Assembly: GCA_932294295.1 (NCBI GenBank)
Contig: OW028574.1
Span: forward strand, 53,628,797-53,692,796
Reading direction: 5' to 3'
Source: Alitta virens
Lineage: Eukaryota; Annelida; Polychaeta; Phyllodocida; Nereididae
Length of the DNA: 64,000 nucleotides
The first letter of the stretch is position 1; the number at the start of each line of letters is the position of its first letter. A program made the position numbers and the translations under genes. The notes beneath the pieces were generated by a model. That model ran no database searches, was not told where the DNA came from, and was given only the letters and a program-made list of their open reading frames with translations. Below are positions 1 to 10,956 of this stretch, one piece after another.

Positions 1-161
1 TTGTGTATTGGTGTGTGCCAAGAATTGTTTTGCCAAAAAAAAAAGAATAATCAAATGATCGGATTCAGTGCCGATGAAACTAGTATGTGGTATGGATGAA
101 ACCTATATTTACATCAGTTTGTACTTATAGTTAAAATAATTTAGCAATTTTCTTAAATTAG

Positions 162-274
162 GTGGACCACAAAATCTGGAGGATGAGAACAATATTCTTT
201 ATGTAGCAGTCACCAGGGCAAAGAAACGGCTTATTCTGAACAAGACTTTGTTGCAAACCCTTTCTATGGTTGGG
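162..274 (+). CDS. FBH1-like DNA helicase, internal exon (UvrD motif VI)
   Basis: An open exon bounded by a 3' splice site (AG at 160-161) and a GTAAGT donor at 275. After one split codon it reads GPQNLEDENN, then ILYVAVTRAKKRLIL, then NKTLLQTLSMVG. The VAVTRAKKRL block is helicase motif VI of UvrD/PcrA-type superfamily 1 helicases, where the arginine contacts ATP. Among animal proteins this best fits FBH1 (FBXO18), an F-box helicase that restrains RAD51 filaments at stalled forks in the nucleus; I recall vertebrate FBH1 carrying the same block close to its C-terminus. The exon ends on a complete codon. Only the 3' end of the gene lies in the window, so the F-box and motifs I-V are off the left edge. 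Another SF1 helicase cannot be excluded. Confidence 0.8.
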
Positions 275-734
275 GTAAGTATGACAGTTTGATCTCTGTC
301 ATAATGATTGATTGTGATAGTCATAATGTTTGATTGTGATATTTGTAGTTGTTAATTATCTGGTGCACAAAGCATGGGCGTCAGATCATGGAACGCTAAA
401 AAAAACATTTTTTTTCGTTGTAACCAATTTCTTGAAAAGCCTCCCTCACACCAATTTGCACAAACATTTTTTCATATGGAATTCTTATTTTCAAGGCTCC
501 ACACTACAAAATTAAGCTTTTATCCACTGTTATTTTAACAGCCCTTACCATAGACTGTAGTCCCCATCTGGAGCTGGGAACCAGGCTTTGTCATCAACTC
601 CATTGGCGATGCCTGGGTCCTAACTTGGTAGTTGCACCAGATTGCACATCCCATGTGCCATGCTAGTTTATTTCATATAATGACATGCAGCAGTGGTCAA
701 AATTTCTACTCCATGTTGCCCTTTATAATTTCAG

Positions 735-860
735 GAGAGGTTTATCTTTCCAAAATATTCAAAAGACCTGAAGAAGACAAACACTGTTTTCACATGCTAC
801 AAGACAAACAATGTGTTTGAACCAATGGCTGCTACACTTGCAAGGCAAAAACTTATCATA
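735..860 (+). CDS. FBH1-like helicase, next exon
   Basis: A phase-0 exon of exactly 42 codons between a polypyrimidine/TTTCAG acceptor (ends 734) and a GTGAGT donor (861). It continues directly in frame from the exon ending at 274. It reads ERFIFPKYSKDLKKTNTVF, then TCYKTNNVFEPMAAT, then LARQKLII. There is no catalytic motif; this corresponds in position to the short region after motif VI in FBH1. The evidence is splice-site quality, matched phase and the absence of stops. Intron sizes would be 460 bp upstream and, depending on which last exon is used, 735 to 1176 bp downstream. Confidence 0.6.
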
Positions 861-1596
861 GTGAGTACTAATGCAGAGAAAAATCACCAGAGGGCACTGC
901 CACCAAAGAACAATTAGATGACGTCATCGTTTCTTGTAATAAAAATGATATCACTGAATAGATGACGTCATCGAACAATGTGTTGATGCCAGTGACCTGT
1001 TGTGGTACTTCTGCTTCCTATTGTTTCCTGTGTCATTGCTGAATACCGAGCATCGATCTTTGGACAACTTCCTGATGTAACCATATATTTTATCTGCTGC
1101 TTGAGCCAGGCTTCCTCTAGAGTTATTGTCCTTATCTTAGGTTTTAGTTCTGTGTTCTTTTACTAACACCATCATCCTACTTTGACGATACGTTACTCTT
1201 TGAATGTGTCAGGGAAGCCACGTTGTAGTGCTCTTGCTCGACTATATGTTCTTCTCTATGCTTGATCTCACTTTCCAGAGAGAGAGAGAGAGAGAGAGAA
1301 GATGTTTATTTATGTGTCATGTGTACAAAAGGACTTCAGATATATACAAAATGATCAAGTACACCCATCCCAATATGGACTTATCTGTCAAAGAATAGAT
1401 ATCGATTAAAGTATTACATAATGGCCATCTATTTGCCACATCGGTAAACATTCCAAATGCCTATTTGATTTACTGATTAACAGATATTTAATAGATATTG
1501 TAACAGCATACAATTATCATGTATTTACAGTATAGAAAAAGAAAATCATTCAGGAATTGTGTAATATTATCTGATAACTTCTGTTTATCACAGCAA

Positions 1597-1686
1597 TCTG
1601 GGGTTGTGAATGGCGGTGGATTTTTCAGTCCGAAGACAGTGAACAAGGAATTTCCAGTGTGGATGAATCTTTTCGGAGCCACCTAA
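1597..1686 (+). pseudogene. Upstream copy 1 of the terminal exon (possible alternative last exon)
   Basis: Preceded by the same CACAG acceptor as the exon at 2037. It reads QSGVVNGGGFFSPKTVNKEF then PVWMNLFGAT followed by a stop, so it lacks the acidic tail. It remains in frame with the 735-860 exon and could be a shorter alternative C-terminus. More simply, it is a decayed tandem duplicate. Confidence 0.45.
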
Positions 1687-1815
1687 GTGCTCTGACTTGA
1701 CTATATGTTCTTCTCTGTCTATATGTGCATGATCTCTCCATACAGAAGCAAAAAGGAAAATCATCATTCAAGAGTCGTTTGATATTGTCTCTGCATAACT
1801 TTCGCTTATCACAGG

Positions 1816-1912
1816 AATCTGGAGTTGTGAATAACTGGATTTGTCAGTCCAGAGGCAATGACCAAAGAATTTCCATCATGGATGAATCTGTTTGGAGCCA
1901 TCAAAGTGCTCT
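1816..1912 (+). pseudogene. Upstream copy 2 of the terminal exon (frameshifted)
   Basis: The same acceptor context (CTTATCACAG) and about 100 bp similar to the exons at 1597 and 2037. Small changes after the first six codons shift the frame (ESGVVNNW then unrelated residues). It lies about 220 bp from each neighbour, so the three copies form one tandem series. Confidence 0.5.
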
Positions 1913-2036
1913 AATTTCCAATATTTTTTTTTTGGTTTACATGATTGTGCATGATCTCGCTATATGGATATCATGTATACAAAAATAATAATCGTTTAGG
2001 GGTCGTTTAATATTTCTGAATAACTCATTTATCACA

Positions 2037-2261
2037 GGAATCTGGGGATGAGAAGGGCGGTGGATTTGTCAGCCCGAAGACAGTGAACAAGGAATTTCCA
2101 GCATGGATGAATCTCTTCGGAGCCATTAAAGGGGAAGAAGATTCTTCTTCAGATGAAGATGATGATGGTTGCCATGACAACTTCGGCGAACCTGAGTTCT
2201 TCAATTTCCAAATTCTCAGAGGCATGGCAGTGCCCATTGGAAACTTCATGATTCAGTTATA
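2037..2261 (+). CDS. Putative terminal coding exon of the FBH1-like gene
   Basis: A phase-0 open frame of 74 codons plus TAG follows a good acceptor (TTTATCACAG). It reads ESGDEKGGGFVSPKTVNKEF, then PAWMNLFGAIKG, an acidic stretch EEDSSSDEDDDG, and a C-terminal NFQILRGMAVPIGNFMIQL. The phase matches the exon ending at 860, so all three exons can be joined without a frameshift. I do not recognise the domain; the acidic serine-rich run suggests a flexible, possibly phosphorylated tail. A possible poly(A) signal AATAAA lies near 2762. Two decayed tandem copies of the start of this exon lie immediately upstream (about 1597 and 1816). Assignment to FBH1 rests on phase and order only. Confidence 0.5.
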
Positions 2262-3195
2262 GTGTTTTGTATTGGTGGGTAGTTTTATGGTTGCATGCAC
2301 AGCAGGACTGTTTGCATATACATATGTTTTGTTAAGATGAAATAACAAGGTGATTATGTTAGAGAATAGGTAGTATTTATGGCATGAAATCGCGTTCAGA
2401 TTCAAATGATTGTGGTGAGTTTTACAGAAATTCCATTTGATGTATAGACATATATTTTTGTTAGTAATGGTAGGACATAAAATTTTGCTAACATCATGGA
2501 CAAACATGCTGCATTCTGGCACATTGATATTTCTGGAATCATGTCGATTTTTATTATGTATTTAAAGGTTACATAAAGGTATATGTTTTGGAACATTCTG
2601 AATGCAATTCACACCACCTAGCAAATTTGTCGAGGGCTTGAAAAATTTATACAGTGAAAACAAAAATCCAATAATGCAGATTCCCAATGAAATCAGTTTC
2701 TTAATCCATGAATTTATTGAAGGAGTATTTTCCTATTCTAAGAAAGGAGTCTAATCATATAAATAAAACAACTGGGTTTACTAAGTTATATTTGTGAACG
2801 TAAGCATTTTATAATTTCCGTGAATCATGTGTAAAATGTTCTGTTTTAGTAAGTAAGAAACGCATAATATGAAAGATAAATACCACAATGAAAAATGTAA
2901 TACTCATCATTTCTGATGTCTTTTTGTGAGCAATTCTCTCATCATGGTAGATCTAATGGGTTTGTTAAAGGTATTCCAGTGTGACTGGACTTTAAGATTC
3001 TGTACATTCATTACACAAAAACACTACTTCTTTTTTTGTATTTGGGAAGTTGCACAGATTTATTTCATTGTTTTGGATATCCACAACCTCATGACTTCCA
3101 TGTCTGAGTTTGGGTCATTTGAACGAGGAAAAATTGATTTAATACTATTTCCCACATTTCATATTACAAGGGTTTAGTATGACAGCATTAAAATT
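2262..3195. other. AT-rich non-coding stretch downstream of the FBH1-like gene
   Basis: No convincing exon, RNA gene or repeat is visible. It contains the AATAAA hexamer near 2762 that could end the upstream transcript. Confidence 0.4.
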
Positions 3196-4365
3196 TGCTT
3201 ATGATTTATGGCAAATATTAAAAGATCTTGACTTATGATCTGTGACTGTCATCAAATGTTTAAAGCCAGTATTTCTTTCATTTTGTGAAAATGGAAGATT
3301 CCACACTTGGCCTAAATGTGAAATGTCTACACTTCCCCTTTCTTCGAAATCGACTCCTGAAATCCTGGTGCTGTACGAGTCATTGCTGTATGAGGGCAAC
3401 TATGTCCAGTCTGGAGGTCCTGGTGTATGAAATTTGGGGGTTGGTGATTATAGCAAAAATGTATTTTCTTCTGATTTATGATATACACTATTTTAAAAGA
3501 TCTTGACCTAATGATCTGTGACTGTCATCAAAAGATAGATATTTATGAAGGTACAATTTGGATGGAAGTGCAGTTTTGAAGATTTCATTGCTGTGTCAAT
3601 GTCATACAAAAATTCACATCTGATCTGTGGGTTGTGAATATCATCTTTTTAACACTGAATAGAGTTGGCGAATGCATGAGGCAACCAGCCCTGCTCTTGA
3701 GAGGTGTTCATTAGGCATGTATTCCTGCTGAGTTTGTTCCTCTGTAAACAGGCAGTTTTGAACTTGGTAATTGTACTGGTTAACGTAATTGGGTATGAAT
3801 AGCGGAGGCCAGTTAATAGATAGGCCACCGTTGCACACAAAGTGTACTGGGACATGCACATAGGCCTTAACTGAAGGACATGGGTTGATACTGAGCAGCT
3901 GGATGTTCTTTGCAGCGAATTTTGAATTGGTGGCGTCTTGTATTCATTGTGCTGTGACAACAGCAACATTTGCTCTACATTTATGCCATATTTGAAAAGA
4001 TCTGGACTTATGGTTTGTGACTTTCATCAGAAGATTGAAAACCAGTATTTCTTTAATTCTTGTAATCTAGTCATTAAAGCTTGCTGGAGGATGGATACTT
4101 GTTTTAAAATGACAATGAGGACATTTGCCTCTGATTTATGATATATTTGAAAAGATCTCGACGTATGATCTGTGACTATCATCAAAAGAATCGAAGTCAG
4201 TAATTTTTTAATTCTTGTAATCTAGTCAAATCCTGGTGGAGGATGGATACTTGTTTTAATATGAGACCCCAGGTTTGGTGTGACAATGAGGACATTTGCC
4301 TCAGATTTATAATATATTTGAAAAGATCTTGACTATCATCAAAAGATGGAAAGCCAGTACCGATA
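3196..4365 (+). repeat. Degenerate direct repeats built on a 'gatctgtgactgtcatca' block
   Basis: The block 'aaagatcttgac..atgatctgtgactgtcatcaaa' recurs near 3220, 3498, 4000, 4152 and 4322. Part of it extends to a longer shared module (about 4030-4140 and 4195-4310: 'attcttgtaatctagtca', 'ggaggatggatacttg', 'gacaatgaggacatttgcct'). The repeats are diverged and irregularly spaced. No coding potential was seen. Confidence 0.6.
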
Positions 4366-6780
4366 TTTAATTATTGCTACGAAATTATGAGGCAAGTGAA
4401 ACATTCCGCACATGTGACAAAAATATAAAACATTTTGTGGATTCCTCTTTCGTTGTAATATCTTCGATAAATTCTTTTGGAACTGGGTGGATTCCATCCA
4501 CAGAACACATGACAACGGGGCTATTCTGTGACTGAATCGATCTGGCGAAGGAAGCCGTCGTGTGCGTGGAATGAAATACGTTTATCCAGGACCCATCATA
4601 ATGACTTTTATCCCTTTGCCCTCTCATAATGATTTTTTATCCCTTTGCCCCCCTCACCTCATCAGGGGCACAATCTGTGATGGTTCTGGGTTCAGTGGTG
4701 TATAGCATGTGCGTGGAGTCTCTAATGACTCCATGGCATGTGCCAAAGGAATTTACATTGTAACTCATCTTTAGGAAGCATACACAATTTAGAATTCATG
4801 GAAATAAATATTTCAAAAACATGGGCCACCATGGTAAAAATATGGTTGAAGTATAATTTTTGTTTTATGTACTGTAATGGGTTTTTAATGTCTGGTAAAT
4901 GCCCTCCCCTCCAGCATACCATGGCCAGCCAGTAGCATGTACATTTTCTTGAATATATGTACATCCATGTTTAAACCATGAGTTGCACACAATTAGATGA
5001 AATTTAGAATTTGAATTAAATCTTTCCTGAAGAAAAATAAAAGGAAAAAAAAAACTCTTTTCTAATGACAGCAATTTAATTTTGAAAGAAGACACGATTA
5101 TTGTATTGTGGACAAATGTAAATGTATTGACAAAACTTTAGTGCTCTAGTAAACAAGCAATGGTTTGCACAGGAAAAGCATCTGCATATATTGTATATAA
5201 TACAGACATTTTCTTCCAATATAATACAGACATTTTCTTCCAAGGTACTAGAGTAATGAGCTTAAATCACATTTGTATTATATATCTTTACAATATTCCA
5301 TGGCAGACTTGCTTGACTGGACAATACCAGTCACTAATTTGTAGTATTTACCTAAAAATCTATTTTTTTGTGAGACTAAAATTATTAAAAAGCATTATTC
5401 ACTCTACAGCTGAGGAGAAATTTGTAATTGTATCTTTCAAATAAATGGATAAATAGATAGATAATGCTGCAGGAATATTTTTTTTTTTTATTGACATGGA
5501 CCCTTTGTTTGAACTGATCTCTTTCTCATAGCTGACTATGATTATGTTTCGCCTGCGTAATTGCCAACATGTTATTTCGATGATGGAACATGATATATAC
5601 AATGTCAACGTCTTAAGAGATCCACCAAAGTCGTGTAAATCAGATAATTTCTCAAATTGTCCCCTATGCTCCTGGAAACTTAGATGACCAGCTGCAGGCA
5701 GGTATAATGATGAGATGAGGTTTGTAGGCCACACATTTTACAAGTTTACCCCCAGGGTGGGAGTCTTTTACTTGCCTCAGTATAGAAAAGAGTACAAGGC
5801 ACCATCGATGCGATCGACATCCAGCTGGGATGTGGCATGTGAGGAGCACCCAGGCTGGCATTGAACTTTAGCAGACTGGCCAAATTAGAATTGGCAGATG
5901 CCTTAACCATGAGGCCACCCAGCATGTATACAGATGTAGCTCTAATTTGTAGCTCTAATATGGTGTGATAAAAGAAAACTATTATTTTAGTATATCTAAT
6001 AATTGCCCTAATAAAAGTTTTTGTCAGCTAAAATATCTAAAATTATTGTCTGACTGCATACTTTAATTTTTTGGTTTATGTTTGTGTGGCACTTAAAATG
6101 TGCCAATACAACTACAAGAGCATGTTCTAGTAACTGAGTAACATGTATGTCTGTTTTAAAAGTGTCTATTGTACTTCAGTTGCCTGTGACAGTTTGTCCA
6201 TGGAAATGAGTCAATCTTTTTTGCTGTTGACATCTTGTAACAGTATTCCTTAATTTCCATTAAATGGTATAGTGCATTGAACATATACTAGGCAGTGTTA
6301 TAAGACAAAGTATTTCCTCTTTATTTACATAACTATATATCCCAATTCTTTAAACACGTTAATGTCCTATTATAAATTATTACATAAAAAATTTCACGAT
6401 GTTACCCTCAGTGCAGAATGTGCTGTAGTGCCAGAGCAATTGAAACAGCATCAAACTAGGAAATTTCACACCTGCAAAAAGGGTAAATACACAGATAGAC
6501 AGAATGTATTTGTCAGTCACCTGAATAATACCGCCCTGCGTCATGAAATCAGACCTGATGTTAAATTCTACTGATAGACAGCGCTTGTCCAGTGTGTAGC
6601 ACCGGTCTTTTTACAAACTGAAAGAAGGCATTGTGGGATACTTTCGGTAAAAGATCAACTTAACCACCTGGCTCAGCTTACCCCCTTTTCCCCTAGATAT
6701 ATATTCTAAGGCATGATTATTAATAATGTAATTCTGTAGGAAATTTGTAAATAAGTTTAGTCATCATATTGAAAGGATAA
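4366..6780. other. Mostly unassigned AT-rich sequence
   Basis: No supported gene. Small features are a 20-bp unit twice in tandem near 5199-5242, and a dispersed-repeat block at about 5735-5780 that, in reverse complement, resembles 55690-55740 and 63662-63720 ('gcaagtaaaagac' core). The minus-strand open frame over 5664-5861 overlaps that repeat and shows no recognisable domain. Confidence 0.35.
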
Positions 6781-6789
6781 CTTTAACTT

Positions 6790-7010
6790 ACCTTTCCTCC
6801 CAAGGTACATGTTTTCCATGGTCTGGCTTTGGATTGCTGTTTCATCCTTCATCTCATTGCCATGGCTCCTGCCTGTCCTAATTAGCCCATCAGGTGCAGA
6901 AATACAGGACGTAAAGCCCTAATCCACCCACCCACATCCATGGTCTGGCTGAACCCATTCACTAACTCGTTTGACTTTAAAAACTCGATAGCTTCAGAAG
7001 ACCCTGCAAA
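6790..7010 (-). pseudogene. Duplicate of the 7128-7219 exon, split by a SINE
   Basis: It shares with 7105-7219 the donor side ('aacttacctttcctcccaag') and the coding block ('gactttaaaaactcgatagc'). It carries a short deletion (frame change) in the middle and is interrupted at 6829-6936 by a 5'-truncated SINE with a 14-bp TSD. The sequence after the shared block (from about 7005) diverges. Confidence 0.5.
6829..6936 (+). mobile_element. 5'-truncated tRNA-SINE with TSD
   Basis: Matches the SINE body from 'ttggattgctgtttcatcc' to an (ACCC)n tail. It is flanked by a perfect 14-bp duplication 'tccatggtctggct' at 6815-6828 and 6937-6950. The tRNA-like head is absent. Confidence 0.85.
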
Positions 7011-7127
7011 AGACACCATGCCACGTGCATCAAGATACATCAGGACGAGTGGGCCATCCTTTTCATCCCTCTTGGTAATCTAAGATTATACCATTTTCAT
7101 GAAAAGTCTCACTTTAACTTACCTTTC

Positions 7128-7219
7128 CTCCCAAGGTACATGTTTCCAATGGTCTGGCTGGACCCATTCACTAACTGTTTGTTTGACTTTAAAAACTCGA
7201 TAGCTTCAGAAGACCCTGA
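7128..7219 (-). CDS. Exon-like segment of an unrecognised minus-strand gene
   Basis: Read on the minus strand, a pyrimidine-rich acceptor (TTTTAATTCTTCAG) leads into an open frame GSSEAIEFLKSNKQLVNGSS then QTIGNMYLGRK, which ends at a canonical GTAAGT donor. The same segment, including the splice donor, is partly duplicated at 6790-7010. I do not recognise the family. Its position downstream of the P-element-like remnant could be coincidence. Confidence 0.35.
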
Positions 7220-7575
7220 AGAATTAAAAGTAAAGGGATTAGATTTAAATACCTTGCTGTATTCACATCGCATGACAAGGCTCAGCAAGTTATGTACTAC
7301 CACAGACAACATACAGACGTTTCACTCCCATTGAAGCCTATAGTGCCATTGACCTAGATAGCGACATCTAGCGGGTGGTGTGAGGCAGAGTGTAAACGAA
7401 GGACAAAAGGGGCTAACTTTGACAGCTGCTGCATGTCATTCATGACCAATGATCAAGTATTACAACAACCACTGTTTATCTAAACATCGTAAATATTTAA
7501 ATTACAACATATTCAAGTATATACATGGAAATTAACACTACAACAATCCATTGGTGGATACATTCACTGACATAA

Positions 7576-8879
7576 TTATAAGTGTGTGAGGGTCAACATT
7601 TTCCTATTTCTCTTTTGATGAGGAGCATTCATCATTCTGTTTTGCTCCTTGAGAAAATGATGTCTTATTTTACAGAATAGAGTCACAATGTATTTTAAGG
7701 TTGTTTGACTACTGCTCAACCCACATATTATATCCTTGCATTTTTCAATTGCCAGCAGTTTGGTTGTAAGCTTTTTGAAGACATTCTCTGACTGAATGAT
7801 GAAGTTGCTGTTTTTAACAAAACATTTTTCCAAATCTGCTACAAAATAAATCATGGCTCTTTGAGGAAATATCAGACCTTGATCAGGAGATGTAAAACTA
7901 TATTACTTATGATTAAGAAATGTGTATTCAGGTGTGCTAGCAGATAATGGTGAAATTTCCCAAGAAGTTGAACAATCATTGCATAAATCTGCCTTATGTT
8001 TCGACCTAGCTCTCTTGATGAGATATCCGGCTAAGTATGCTGTGACATTTTGATCCTGACAATCCTCAGGTACTTGAGGACAATTTCTTATTTCAGAGCT
8101 GATCATGATGGAGCTGTAGTCATCTGCTGTAATATCACTACAAGTGGCACTATGACAGTCACTGGTCTCTTGCACAGAAGGCTGCAGGGGTGGATCTTCA
8201 CACACCAAGAAGAAAATTGTCGATGTCATCCTGACAGTTTTTTCCTTGGATTGGAACAAAAATATTGTCCATTGCAACCTGTCTGTAGGTAGCATTAAAC
8301 TGCACACTGGATTAATACAGTGCCCACCTCTGTAACGAATTTGAGAAAAGAAATTTTCTAACCTGTCTTGATTCAGTCTATTAGTATATAAAACTTCAAA
8401 AGCATGTTGTATTTTCAACTCATCCCAAAGCAATTTCAAACATGATGTTATGTTGCCAACCTAATACTGATGGCAGTTGTTTACCAGATTATCCTATCTG
8501 TGTGAGATATGGCAGCCACTCCATGCATTTGTCCAAAATTTCTAAGTGAGATGATGTTGGAGTTATGCCTCTTCTAAGAATGTGACTGTCATGCAGTGAC
8601 CGACTGTTGAATACATTGAACAGAGTCCATATTTTCAATAAACTGTTGCTGTTGCATCCTCTTCACCTGGTACATTAATGCATTTGGATGTAATCTTTGG
8701 AGCCATACGGATGTTCCTAGCATGATCAAATTTGAACATGTCCTCAATGTATTTCCACTTAATTGACCTGCCATTGAGGTTGAATCCATGCTTTTTCAAG
8801 TTGTTCCTGATATTCTTAATGAGGTGAGGGGGATCATACAGTCCAAATATATTTTCTCCATCATGATCAGTAAAGAAGG
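7576..8879 (-). pseudogene. P-element/THAP9-like transposase remnant
   Basis: On the minus strand the order is: FFTDHDGENIFGLYDPPHLI (8879 downward) then KNIRNNLKKHGF, matching the conserved DxPHL-I-K-N-RNN block with a catalytic Asp of P-element transposases; IKWKYIEDMF and APKITSKCINVP; HLEILDKCMEWLPYL; LNQDRLENFFSQIRYRGGH, the most diagnostic THAP9/P-element C-terminal block; and QNVTAYLAGYLIKR followed by CNDC. The last open frame continues past a single in-frame TAA near 7914 to 7576. Frame changes occur between about 8440 and 8790. A SINE pair abuts the 5' side at 8880, and no N-terminal THAP domain was found. It is a dead fragment of a DNA transposase that would have bound and cut P-type termini in the nucleus. 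Confidence 0.85.
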
Positions 8880-9066
8880 GCGAGGGCCTAGCTCAGAGGT
8901 AGCGCTCTGGGCTTCCAACCGCTGGGTCCCGGGTTCGATTCCCGGTCGAGCCTAAGTTGGATGGCTGTTTCATCCTTCGTCTCATTGCCATGGTCTCTGC
9001 CTGTCCTAATTAGCCCAATTGGTGCAGAAATACAGGACGTAAAGCCCTAATCACCCACCCACCCAC
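8880..9066 (+). mobile_element. Full-length tRNA-derived SINE
   Basis: A tRNA-like head with Pol III A-box (tagctcagaggtagc) and B-box (ggttcgattcc), the family body, and an (ACCC)n tail. It abuts the P-element-like transposase remnant. Confidence 0.9.
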
Positions 9067-9211
9067 CCGGGTTTGATTCCCGGTCAAACCTAAGTTGGAT
9101 GGCTGTTTCATCCTTCGTCTCATTGCCATGGTCTCTGCCTGTCCTAATTAGCCCAACTGTTGCAAAAATACAGGACATAAAGCCCTAATCACAAACAAAC
9201 AACATCATTTT
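9067..9211 (+). mobile_element. Second, head-truncated SINE in tandem
   Basis: Starts at the B-box region ('cgggtttgattcccggtcaa') and runs through the body to an (AAAC)n-like tail. It directly follows the SINE at 8880-9066. It arose by tandem insertion or a template jump; no clear TSD was identified. Confidence 0.8.
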
Positions 9212-9229
9212 TTCACACCTTTTTGGTTG

Positions 9230-9470
9230 ACCTCAGCTCTGTGGTACAGAATGGCATTGTTCTTTTTCATCCTTTTGTGACATGCAAGGTCAGCCATTTT
9301 TGATTAAGCTTGTTTATCACGTTTAGAAGTGTGGTGAACTCGTCAAAATTAGCTGCACTCCGCACCTGATGTGCATTAAGCTGCCATCCAGAGAGTTGTC
9401 CGGGGTGAAAACGCCCTGACCACCACATATATGCCTTATCTGTGCACACTTTGGCAAAATGGTTATCCCC
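9230..9470 (-). other. Unassigned open frame between SINEs and the ZSWIM-like C-terminus
   Basis: The minus-strand frame reads KAYMWWSGRFHPGQLSGWQL, then NAHQVRSAANFDEF, then TTLLNVINKLNQKWL. Composition looks coding, and LNVINKLNQKW resembles helical segments of transposase C-termini. I cannot assign it to either neighbour (the P-element remnant or the ZSWIM-like gene). Confidence 0.25.
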
Positions 9471-9734
9471 ATTTGCTAAATTCCTTGGATGAGATGAAAA
9501 TATTTTTTTTCCTCATTTTAGCTAACAGGACTCCTGTTAGGAGCCTTGAAAAATTCTTAATAAAACCAGGAGGTTACTTCTGCACAGTAACATGTTAAAA
9601 CAGTATGAAATGAAAAAATCTCTTTAAATGAAATACCTTTCTCTTGATCTGAGGTAGACAACATTTGTTCCAGTGATAGATTCTGTCCAAATGCAGGTTT
9701 TCCTTGAATGCAAAATTGAGCATAATGTTATGTT

Positions 9735-10019
9735 TCAAAAATTACATAATATCATATAATTAGTTGCTATATTACTTTTTGGACTCCTTTTCTTGAGAGG
9801 TTTTGGTTTCTTTGTTGTTATTGGCACTTTCACATTTCTCTCAATTATGAATGCACCATCTTTTGGAGAGGCCTGATGGAGGGCAGTCCTGCACATCTCC
9901 AATGTGTTTAAGGTTTCTTCCAGCACAGATGAATCCATGCAACAGTATGATAACCTCTGGATATCACTGGCCACATCCCTGATCTTTCTGCCAATGGCCT
10001 TATTGGGCTCCATGGGCTC
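9735..10019 (-). CDS. ZSWIM-like protein, C-terminal exon
   Basis: The exon opens after a CGGTAG acceptor and runs 94 codons to a stop at 9735. It reads EPMEPNKAIGRKIRDVASDI, then QRLSYCCMDSSVLEETLN, a segment ending SPKDGAFIIERN, and a basic tail TTKKPKPLKKRSPKSN. The K-x-x-D-x-x-LSY, leucine-rich helix, LP/SPKxGxxI and Lys/Pro tail order matches the C-termini I know for ZSWIM1/ZSWIM3-like proteins, which follow the SWIM zinc finger. Such proteins descend from MULE-type transposases and are often multicopy in invertebrates. The upstream exons listed at 10790, 11629, 11984 and 12812 are in matching order. Confidence 0.55.
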   Translation of the reverse strand, partial: EPMEPNKAIGRKIRDVASDIQRLSYCCMDSSVLEETLNTLEMCRTALHQASPKDGAFIIERNVKVPITTKKPKPLKKRSPKSNIATNYMILCNF

Positions 10020-10789
10020 CTACCGAAAAGGTGTAAATTGACAAAATCAGTATAAGTAATTGAAAAAATAAACATGATATTTATAAACTTACTTATAATG
10101 TATTATGTGTTCTACTTTTTTTTCATTGCTGATATAATGCAGGTATGCATGTTCCAAAGAATGAAAAGCAATCCTGCCAGCCAGAAAACACACTAGATCC
10201 GTCAACATCGGACCAACAGTGTTTAACCAAGATTTGTAACAATGTAGCTCACATAAAAAAAAAACTATATTTGTTCGTCCCCCCAAGCAACGACAAAAAA
10301 ATAGTTTTGGAGTTATAAAATTTCTGGTTTTATTTGTATAAAATTTACACGGTATGCCTTCAGCAATTGGCTGCAGGCCATATTGAAAATACAATGATCA
10401 TGTATTACATGGAAAGATACATAAAATGTATTAGGTATTTGAAAAACCCCTGTGCATATATATAAAAGTAAGAACAAACAACGTTTGGTAGTTATTTTGA
10501 ATAAAACTTGTGGTGGATTTGAAATAGTGAATGGTTGTAGACGGACCTGTGTAATTTGTGGTGTGAATGTTGTGAAAGATTGTAGAAGACTGAGGGATCA
10601 TGGGTAGTTAGGTTGGTCATGTGACATGGTGCAGGGTGACTAGCTGTTGCACCTAGACAAACTCATTTTATACTGAAAATGATTCTAAATCAGTATTGTA
10701 TAAGGAACAGTACATTACCTGTGAGGGGTTTTGATTTAGAGCCCCAATTGGTTCTGCATTTTACACTAACCCTTTGCCGCCATCTAATG

Positions 10790-10956
10790 TCAAAAACGGG
10801 CTGTTCCTGTAAGCATCCGGGAGATCCTGCTATCGCACAAGTGACACGAACAGGAAGGACACCCATTACCATCATCCAACTTGGATGGATACTTGTGGTG
10901 TTCCATGCTGGCACTGTCCACCTGGAATTTATCCTGTTCAAGCTGTACAACCTGAA
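10790..10956 (-). CDS. ZSWIM-like protein, probable SWIM-region exon
   Basis: It follows a TGTAATTTCAG acceptor. The frame reads VVQLEQDKFQVDSASMEHHK, then YPSKLDDGNGCPSCSCHL. The 'F-x-V-xSxS ... PSCSC' arrangement resembles the start of a SWIM zinc finger (CxC then CxH), but the second half (CDSRISRM) does not give the usual C-x-H pair. It is therefore either frameshifted or degenerate. The frame closes at TTTTTGA near 10794. Confidence 0.4.

Larger units (their letters stand above)
1225..2050 (+). repeat. Tandem duplication (~220-bp period) containing last-exon copies
   Basis: Intron-like blocks with 'gtgctct', 'actatatgttcttctct' and 'gcatgatctc' recur before each exon copy near 1227, 1688 and 1909. 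The first unit is lengthened by an (AG)n tract at about 1277-1301 and adjacent sequence. Confidence 0.55.

Noticed and set aside
8881..8953. tRNA gene call from the cloverleaf-like SINE heads (here and in most SINEs)
   Set aside because: The T-arm and both Pol III boxes look tRNA-like (a Gly-UCC-like loop 'cttccaa'), but the anticodon stem does not pair and each copy continues into the same SINE body with TSDs. These are SINEs, not tRNA genes.
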